Below are positions 8,590 to 14,115 of a stretch of DNA of 14,115 nucleotides, piece by piece. The notes beneath the pieces are model-generated. The model was given only the letters and a program-made list of their open reading frames with translations, did not search any database and had not been told where the DNA came from. Origin of the DNA: Euperipatoides rowelli. Taxonomy: Eukaryota > Onychophora > Udeonychophora > Euonychophora > Peripatopsidae. The position numbers and the translations under genes were made by a program. Location of the stretch: assembly GCA_003024985.2 (NCBI GenBank), contig PXIH01S0035479.1; one strand, written 5' to 3'. Numbering within the stretch: position 1 is the stretch's first letter; every line of letters starts with the position of its first letter.

Positions 8590-9048
8590 AACCATTTGCA
8601 AGATTTAGACTCTTGCTTAAAAATGAGGAAAATTGAATCCATGATTCTCAGTTAAAACAATCAATATTTCCTGGATTGCAATGTCACTAATGAAACAACA
8701 TTGGAAAGTATCATAATGATTGATGCTTAAGCAGGATTATCAAAATAAGCAAATACGCAAAAAAAAATGTTCAAATCTGCCCCAATAGTAGTCACGTTAT
8801 ACTATTTTGAAGAAACAGGATATGTTTAAAAAAATTTATCCCGAGTCTTAGAAATTTTTAATTCTTATGTTAGTTCTATGTTTAAATGTAATTTTTTTCT
8901 GCAGATTGAAGTGATCAGAATTCTTATTACATTTCAATTAAATATTTTTGAAAAATTATTTTAATTTTACTATTGATTTTGATTAATTACTTGGATGTAG
9001 CATAGTGAAGAAATAATGAAGGAAGTTTTTTTTTTTTTAACCTAAAAG
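8590..9048 (+). other. AT-rich intron sequence, nothing recognised
   Basis: No open frame, conserved exon or repeat ends. A ttttttctgcag at about 8893-8904 resembles an acceptor, but the following sequence has early stops and no recognisable homology. Confidence 0.55.
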
Positions 9049-9056
9049 TTATTTTT

Positions 9057-9214
9057 TAGGGATGGACGGTAAATGATTTTTTAAAGTCAGGGTGGGAAAA
9101 GGACAGGGTAGGGACAGGTCGGTGTTGGACAGAATCTCTGAATTTCGGGGATGGGTCGGCGATTTTAATGTATGATTAAAAAAAAAAAAAAATACCGGTA
9201 TTAGAAAATCCCTA
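9057..9214. mobile_element. possible hAT-like fragment
   Basis: Begins TAGGGATGGACGGTA and ends AAAATCCCTA, giving 7-bp inverted ends (TAGGGAT/ATCCCTA). The interior has G-rich text of the kind common in hAT ends (gggtagggacaggtcgg, then cggggatgggtcggcg) and the palindrome ataccggtat. The flanking octamers ttattttt and tttataat match at only 4 of 8 positions, so a target duplication is not supported. Confidence 0.35.
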
Positions 9215-9267
9215 TTTATAATAAACCTCCAATAACCTAAAATGTTGAAATGTATACTGTAATTAAT

Positions 9268-9450
9268 TATTTAATCAAATTTGTAAGATTTAGACTTGTT
9301 TGCGGTTCCTGCAGGATTTAAAAAGGGCATGCACAAAGTTGTCCCAAAAAAGCAGGGCATCTGGTCTTGGGCACAGCTTTTAACCGCTCTCCCAACTTTA
9401 CTGCCATTTGTTTATTGTGTCAAATTATTATTATTTATTTTTTTGGGGGG
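9268..9450 (+). other. unassigned GC-richer block ending in an ATT run
   Basis: The block has two overlapping, mostly open forward frames (one containing FKKGMHKVVPKKQGIWSW, another LKRACTKLSQKSRASG) and then ttattattattt at about 9426-9437. Coding-like text ending in a trinucleotide microsatellite is usual at LINE 3' ends, but I do not recognise the protein. It directly precedes the poly-G run and the LINE tail at 9465. Confidence 0.3.
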
Positions 9451-9464
9451 AGGGGGGGATTGAT

Positions 9465-9580
9465 TGGATAATTGTTTTTAAAGACTGGGCTAACATTAAA
9501 ATTTAGAAGAGCTCAAGAGAGAAGTCTTTGGTGATCCATGAGTATGAACCTCCACTTTAGAGAACGCACCAAATGATGAG
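9465..9580 (+). mobile_element. 5'-truncated LINE copy 1 (3' tail only)
   Basis: This matches the 3' end of the larger LINE at about 13286-13411: gactgggc, agagc-caaga, gtgatccatga, tgaacct and agagaacgca-ccaaatgatgag align in order, with an internal deletion of roughly 15-20 bp after the first part. In translation it gives RAQERSLW, then, after a frame change, VIHEYEPPL, a stop, and RTHQMM, the same C-terminal block as copy 2. Only the last hundred or so bases are present, as expected from 5'-truncated target-primed reverse transcription. The tail is a short ATG repeat. Confidence 0.82.
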
Positions 9581-9645
9581 GAAAGCCTATTTCTTCTCCC
9601 CACTTCCCTATTAAGATAAAGTTTTATTAGTACTGTTCTATAGAA

Positions 9646-9665
9646 TTTAATTGTATACAATTAAA
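9646..9665. repeat. 20-bp perfect palindrome
   Basis: tttaattgtatacaattaaa equals its reverse complement, centred on GTATAC. It is AT-rich, so chance is possible in this background. Confidence 0.6.
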
Positions 9666-9669
9666 AGAA

Positions 9670-10140
9670 GAAGAAAAATCCAACATACTGGTTTTTAATA
9701 AGAATATTTGAATTGAATATTTGGTTTATTTTATTTCTAAGTTATTACAAATAACTGCTGGTGTCATCTTACTTCAGAAAATACAATTACTAAAATTAAG
9801 CATTTTCTTTTGCTGTAAAAGAAAGCTAAAATAAAAATATTTGTCTTTTATTATATTATTTGTGTTTGGGAAATGCAACATATTGTCTAAAATTACTTGC
9901 TTATTAAAAAAATAAGTTAATACTGTAAAATGCCAATCCAGTGTGCATGCGCTATTATCATTCATTTAGGGAGGGGGGGGAAGGAATAGGGTGGCACTCT
10001 TATTTTAGTAAACCTTAGATTTACCACAATTCTCTTGTTTGTTTTGAATCAGATTTTTTTTTAAATACTGTTTTTCAAACCAGTTCTCTTATTTGGATTA
10101 CATGTTTACACTCTCTTGTATCTTAGATGAGGTTAAAAAC
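9670..10140 (+). other. AT-rich intron sequence with a G-run patch
   Basis: A cluster of G runs at 9968-9993 (ggg, a run of eight, gg, ggg) could form an imperfect G-quadruplex. Otherwise there is no feature on either strand. Confidence 0.5.
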
Positions 10141-10143
10141 TAA

Positions 10144-10470
10144 GGGGGGGGGGCACAGTTACATGACACAGCTTTGATTTCTTTTTGAGTGTTGAAAATT
10201 TTGTGTGGTGATGGTGCTCTTGTTTGACGATGGCACATTTTCCCTAAGTTTGGTCGAGAAATAGAGTTAGTGCCCTTATTTATTGGGGCCCAATGCCATG
10301 CACAGCACACTGACCTTGGAGATCGGCTTGGGGTCATCACAAAATTAAAAATGAGAAAAATTAAACAAACCATTGATCCTAACTTCAAGGTTATCCATAC
10401 ATTTTCATTTTTTATTATTTGTAACTGGTTTTATAATAATAATTCACTGGGAATAGTCAGAACCTCTTGA
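10144..10470. other. unassigned GC-richer block with open frames on both strands
   Basis: It begins with a run of ten G (10144-10153) and is clearly less AT-rich than its flanks to about 10350. A minus-strand frame (10388-10140) reads MTPSRSPRSVCCAWHW in its middle, and a plus-strand frame (to 10470) reads IGAQCHAQHTDLGDRLG opposite it. I recognise neither. The composition and abrupt edges suggest a transposon fragment rather than a host gene. Confidence 0.35.
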
Positions 10471-10733
10471 TGTCATTTCAATTCCAAGCTATGTGCGTGT
10501 AAAAACTAGTAAAATTCATATAGTATAGAGTGTTACTCTGCATAACATCTCAGAGGTTCAAACAGTTTTTTTTAATGTTGATTTGTTAGTGTAGTTGAGG
10601 CAAAAATGAATGTTTAATGTTCATGCATATTTTGTTGAAGTTTTGAGATATACTATACTATGTTTTATGTTGTGAAATGGCAATAAATGTTGCTTTATGA
10701 CATCCAATATTTCCTAACTTTATCTACATACTT

Positions 10734-10767
10734 ATGTACAGTACATATTGTGATATGTACTGTACAT
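10734..10767. repeat. perfect hairpin, 15-bp arms
   Basis: ATGTACAGTACATAT (10734-10748) and ATATGTACTGTACAT (10753-10767) are exact reverse complements around the 4-base loop TGTG. Each arm also contains a small palindrome (GTACAGTAC-like). No transposon ends or U-run are next to it. Confidence 0.8.
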
Positions 10768-11253
10768 TATAGGACTTAAAACTCAAAAGATAAAACTTCT
10801 GGCAAACAGCCACAGCATTAGAACCATTTTAGACACCAAAATGTTTGTAATGCTGCTCTTGATTTGCAGTAGATAACTTCTAAGATATGCAGTAGATTAA
10901 AAAAAAAATCATTACCAGTTTTATTATCTTTGAAATTAAAACCTTTTTTTCTTTTTCAGGTTAAAAAAAAATTCAGTGCTCAAATTATTAAAAAGAAAAC
11001 TAATCCATTTTGAAATTGTTTGTTTCAATATATTTGAACAAGCCTATCAAAAATAATTTAAATATTTATTACTTTCTTTTCACTTTCAAGGGGAGAAATG
11101 GATGAAATTTAGTGTTCAAGTTTTTTTTAATTATACTGCATTTTTATTTTGAAATATTCTAAATGTTAAAACGTCAGAAATACAACTTAATAGAAAGCTT
11201 TTTTTAAAAAAATAAAATACAATAAATAAATAAGGCTTTTTTTTTATTCTTCT
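10768..11253 (+). other. AT-rich intron sequence upstream of the LINE
   Basis: No endonuclease-like coding text precedes the reverse transcriptase fragment, supporting 5' truncation near 11250. An acceptor-like tttttttctttttcag lies at 10944-10959 but is followed by poly-A and stops. Confidence 0.55.
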
Positions 11254-12358
11254 GTAAAAGCAAAAAGGAAAAAAAATCCATGGATTACCGAAGATACTTT
11301 AAAACTTATGGATGAAAGTAGGAAGGTGAGACAGAATGATAGAGATAGATATAAATTATTAAATTCCTTAATTAGAAAAAGATGCAGGATAGAAAAAGAA
11401 AAATGGCATCAAGATAAATGTAAAGAAATTGATAAGTTGGATAATAGACACGACACATGCAGACTACACAGAATGGTGAAAGAATTACAACAAGATAGAA
11501 GAAAAATAATAGCAGGGATCAAGGATAAAGATGGTAAACTTCTATAATACTGATGAGATTGTGGAAAGATCGAAGCAATATGGAAAAGAACTTTATGAAA
11601 AAGGAGAAAATACAGAGGAATGGGAATATTCACATAGCAATGAAGGACTGCCAATTTTTAAAGAGGAAATTCTGGTCACTATGAAAAAGATAAAGCCAGG
11701 AAAAGCAAGTGGTATTGATAACATACCAATATAATTTATAAAGAAGATGAATGATATGCTGGAAATTATCGCAGACCTATTTAATGATATATGTATGTAT
11801 ATGACAAGTGAAATTCCAGATGACTTTAAGAGATCAATAATGATTCCCATACAAGAAAAGTAATAGTCTAGATTGTATCAACTTTAGAACAATTAGTATA
11901 ATACATGCAGCTAAGATGTTATTAGGAGTTGTTTTAAGAAGAATAAGAAGTAAAATCAAGGAAAATTTGTCAAAAGACCAATATGGGTCTGAACCAACAA
12001 AGGAAGTAGAGATGGATTCATGGAATTGAACACCATAGCACAAAATAGTTTAAAGGATCATCAGACACTTACATAGGATTTGTGGGTTTTGAGAAAGCTT
12101 TTGATAGGGTTGATAAGAAATTGGTAAGTATATTGAAGAAAAGATGAATTGATGGAAAGGACTTAACAATAAGCAACTTGTACACTTTACAAACATCATC
12201 AATTAGGATTAATAATAATCTCACTGATTGGTTTGAAATTATGATGTAAGACAAGGATGTTTTTTATCTCCCTCATTTTTCAACATATATAGTGAAGAAA
12301 TCATTGATGAAGCACTAAATGACATTGATGGGATAAAAATAGGAGGAATAGAATAAGG

Positions 12359-12370
12359 TATGCTGATGAC
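12359..12370 (+). other. YADD reverse transcriptase catalytic motif
   Basis: tat gct gat gac, in the context IRYADDIAILMAS, is motif C of reverse transcriptases, with the two metal-binding aspartates intact. Confidence 0.92.
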
Positions 12371-12720
12371 ATTGCCATTCTCATGGCAAGTAAGACCGAA
12401 TTAGAAAGAGTCTTGCTAAAGATTAATATAATTGGAGTACAATATGGATTAAAAATCAATATAGTAAAGACAAAAACACTGGTGACTGGTAACAAAGGAA
12501 ACATTAAATGTGAGATCAAATTGCAAGTAAAAATAGTAGAACAGGTGAAGGGATTTAGATATTTGGGCAGCTTGATAACGGAAAATGCAAGAACCACAAA
12601 AGAAATCCAAGCAAGGATAGGAATGGCAAAATCTGCACTTTGGAAACAAAAATAACTTTACAGTTCCAGAATTTAAAATGGCCCCCAAGTCCAGACTAAT
12701 TAAAAGCGTTTATATAAGCA

Positions 12721-12728
12721 TTTTCTAA
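12721..12728. repeat. 8-bp target duplication, left copy (insertion in the LINE)
   Basis: ttttctaa at the end of the LINE trace KSVYISIF; identical to 12986-12993. Confidence 0.7.
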
Positions 12729-12985
12729 AATTTACAATTTGGCTTTTTGGATAATTAAACAACTAATTGGAATTCAACCAGCTTTCGGTGTAAATGCAAC
12801 TGTCATCAAAAGAACAAAAAAGTATGGTAAGTTTCATTTTTATATTTTTTTAAAAAAAAGTCTTTTAATTGGGTGGTGGCCATTTTGGATTCCGGAACCA
12901 CAAAGTGGAATCGTGCCAAATAACTTCTAAGAAGATATGTTAACAAAAATTATAAATTGAAGATTTAAATGCTATGTTTAGTCAG
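12729..12985. mobile_element. 257-bp insertion nested in the LINE
   Basis: The LINE protein trace stops at 12725 and resumes at about 12990 with CETWTLTKD, and the two edges carry an identical ttttctaa. Removing the insert and one duplicate brings the two LINE halves together at the expected place. An 8-bp duplication fits hAT or P-type transposases, but the insert begins aatttaca and ends gtcag, with no visible terminal inverted repeats or poly-A. The insert holds an open frame (to 12930) reading GWWPFWIPEPQSG near its end, which I do not recognise, and a GC-richer patch at 12870-12910 (ggtggtggccattttggattccgg). The family is unknown. Confidence 0.6.
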
Positions 12986-12993
12986 TTTTCTAA
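12986..12993. repeat. 8-bp target duplication, right copy (insertion in the LINE)
   Basis: ttttctaa, identical to 12721-12728; the LINE trace resumes here. Confidence 0.7.
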
Positions 12994-13414
12994 TATGATG
13001 TGAGACTTGGACTTTAACCAAAGACTTGAAAAAGAAGATAAATACTTTTGATATCTGGTGTGCAAGAAGAATATTGAAAATAAAATGGATAGATATGATC
13101 AGAAATGAGGAAGTGTGGGAAAGATGGGGAGGTGGTTATAGTCTTTTGGATGAAGTAAGGAAGAGGAAATGGAAATATGCCGGGCATGTTTTGAGAGAAT
13201 CTGCAGGAATTAGATTAGTAACAGCATTTGATGGATGGACAAAAAAAGAAAAACGAAGAGGAAAACCAAGAAGAAAATGGCAAGATGACCTTTAAAAGGA
13301 CTGGGCCAATATCAGGCAATTCTCTTTATTAAAAAGAAGAGCGCAAGATAGAAATCGTTAGTGATCCATGAATGTGAACTTCTGTCACAGAGAACGCATC
13401 CAATGATGATGATG

Positions 13415-14096
13415 AAAAGAAAGATGCCTTGAAGAAAGCAGCACTGAGTTCAAATTTATGCACACAACTGGTGAAAATTTCCAGTGGCCAAGGAGAGATG
13501 ATATAGAGACTGCCTAAATTTACTGATTTTTTTTTTTTTTTTTTTGACCAATAGAGACATTGGGAACTAATCCCTTCACATTTTGAAGAATTAAATAATA
13601 TATAAAGAGCTTTTAAAAAGTTGTAAATTTTTAAAATTGAAATTTTTAATTTTGTGTGGGCCTATAGTGTTAACAAAGAAACAAAATATTAATATGCATA
13701 CATTATATTTCCTTACTTCCCATCTCTTTTTGTATCAATTTTCTTTTTGTTCCCAATAGATGTGATGTTAAAATTAAAAAACTATAAACATAACTTATTT
13801 TATTTATTCAGTATTAAATTGATTTTTCTTTTTAAAAAAAAATAAAATAAAAATGGCAGGCTTGTAGTTGTAAATGAATTTTTATTAAACAGTAACATTA
13901 TCAAATCTAAAGTGCCTAATATTTTTGTGTATGGCAGTTCCAGATCCTTTGTCTTTTGCATTTTGGAGCCCTGTTATGTATCTCTTATGGCCACTAAGCA
14001 TATGCTGGTATGCCACTGAAGTTGGAAGATATTGGATGTGATAAAGCATCATTTAAAACTACTTCACAATATAAAACCTTATATATCTAAGAACTT
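13415..14096 (+). other. intron sequence after the LINE, nothing assigned
   Basis: A short open stretch directly after the ATG tail (DALKKAALSSNLCTQLVKIS, about 13420-13479) and a less AT-rich patch at 13930-14040 were examined; neither matches a family I know or the next PSMD1 exon. The rest is AT-rich with a T run at 13528-13545. Confidence 0.5.
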
Positions 14097-14115
14097 CAGT
14101 GTGTGTGTGTGTGTA
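14097..14115. repeat. (TG)n microsatellite, cut by the window end
   Basis: cagtgtgtgtgtgtgtgta: eight TG units up to the last base but one; the run may continue or end here. Confidence 0.8.

Larger units (their letters stand above)
11254..13358 (+). pseudogene. broken LINE reverse transcriptase ORF
   Basis: Pieces in order: linker to 11547, frame 1, ending IKDKDGKLL; 11531-11863, frame 2, with KPGKASGIDNIP (RT domain 1) and IPDDFKRSIMIPI, and an in-frame TAA at 11732; 11865-12029, frame 3, with NFRTISI and LSKDQYG; about 12011-12076, frame 2; 12073-12242, frame 1, with FEKAFDRV (motif A, catalytic Asp) and a TGA at 12145; 12243-12356, frame 3, with RQGCFLSPSFFNIY (motif B); 12353-12655, frame 2, with YADD at 12359-12370 (motif C, both aspartates kept) and FRYLGSLIT; then KSVYISIF to 12725. 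After the insertion come CETWTLTKD (12999), FDIWCARRILKIKW, YAGHVLR and RGKPRRKWQDDL, a TAA at 13293, and RRAQDR. At least seven frameshifts and several stops make it non-functional. Confidence 0.9.
11254..13414 (+). mobile_element. 5'-truncated non-LTR retrotransposon (LINE), copy 2
   Basis: A nearly continuous but frame-broken trace of a LINE polyprotein runs from a pre-RT linker (KKNPWITEDT at about 11272) through the reverse transcriptase to a C-terminal region ending QRTHPMMMM, where the last codons are an ATG microsatellite serving as the 3' tail (13403-13414). The endonuclease half is missing. Homology to animal endonuclease-reverse transcriptase LINEs is clear from ordered motifs; I do not assign the clade (RTE- or Jockey-like are candidates). 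The element lies in the sense direction of PSMD1, is interrupted by a 257-bp insertion at 12729-12985, and shares its 3' end with copy 1 at 9465-9580. No target duplication could be identified. Confidence 0.9.

Noticed and set aside
9774-9965. 63-codon minus-strand frame
   Set aside because: No motif, no relatives recognised, compositionally like background.
10944-10959. Acceptor-like pyrimidine tract with CAG
   Set aside because: Followed by poly-A and stops, with no Rpn2-like continuation.
11409-12688. Minus-strand frames opposite the LINE
   Set aside because: Shadows of the sense-strand reverse transcriptase; A-rich sense coding leaves the complement open.
12827-12832. Strong donor-like GTAAGT inside the nested insertion
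   Set aside because: No acceptor-bounded conserved exon precedes it; it lies in transposon sequence.
11254-13414. Retroviral or LTR-element origin for the YADD reverse transcriptase
   Set aside because: No protease, integrase, gag or LTRs. The motif order and C-terminal block (CETWTL, GHVLR, RAQDR, RTHPMMMM) are those of non-LTR elements.
13420-13512. Short open stretch after the LINE tail as a next PSMD1 exon
   Set aside because: Its translation (DALKKAALSSNL...) does not match the Rpn2 continuation and it has no acceptor in front.

Overview
The window reads as a piece of an animal nuclear genome that is strongly AT-rich, dense in homopolymer runs, and almost entirely intron and transposon debris. 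The only conserved host coding sequence recognised is one 103-bp internal exon (787-889, + strand). It encodes part of the 26S proteasome base subunit Rpn2/PSMD1 and is flanked by a consensus acceptor and donor. Positions 1-786 are therefore the end of one intron, and 890 to the window end is the start of the next, at least 13.2 kb long, because no following PSMD1 exon is visible. Long intron, low GC, LINE and hAT-type elements fit an invertebrate metazoan; the sequence alone does not fix the phylum.

Layout. 1-97: cluster of nested short palindromes. 314-680: non-autonomous hAT element with a perfect 8-bp target duplication. 787-889: PSMD1 exon. 1067-1252: short inverted-repeat element (MITE-like). 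2281-2880: a 600-bp hAT-like element with a perfect 8-bp duplication. 2913-2982: two adjacent hairpins. 3700-3869: GC-richer block with one possible hAT terminus. 4107-4814: hAT-like element defined by matching 13-bp ends. 5955-6143: possible hAT transposase remnant. 7921-8545: three diverged copies of an AT-rich repeat. 9057-9214: possible hAT-like fragment. 9465-9580: a 3' tail of a LINE. 10734-10767: perfect hairpin. 11254-13414: a 5'-truncated, mutated copy of the same LINE family, carrying reverse transcriptase motifs (PGKASGID, FEKAFDRV, RQGCFLSP, YADD) and a conserved C-terminus. That copy is itself interrupted by a 257-bp insertion with an 8-bp duplication. 14097-14115: start of a TG microsatellite.

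Nothing here acts as a multi-gene system. The proteasome exon is the functional part. The rest records successive waves of transposition into PSMD1 introns: at least three hAT-type insertions, two copies of one LINE family, and an insertion nested inside the younger-looking LINE copy. No bacterial features, CRISPR array, rRNA, tRNA or intact transposase gene was seen.
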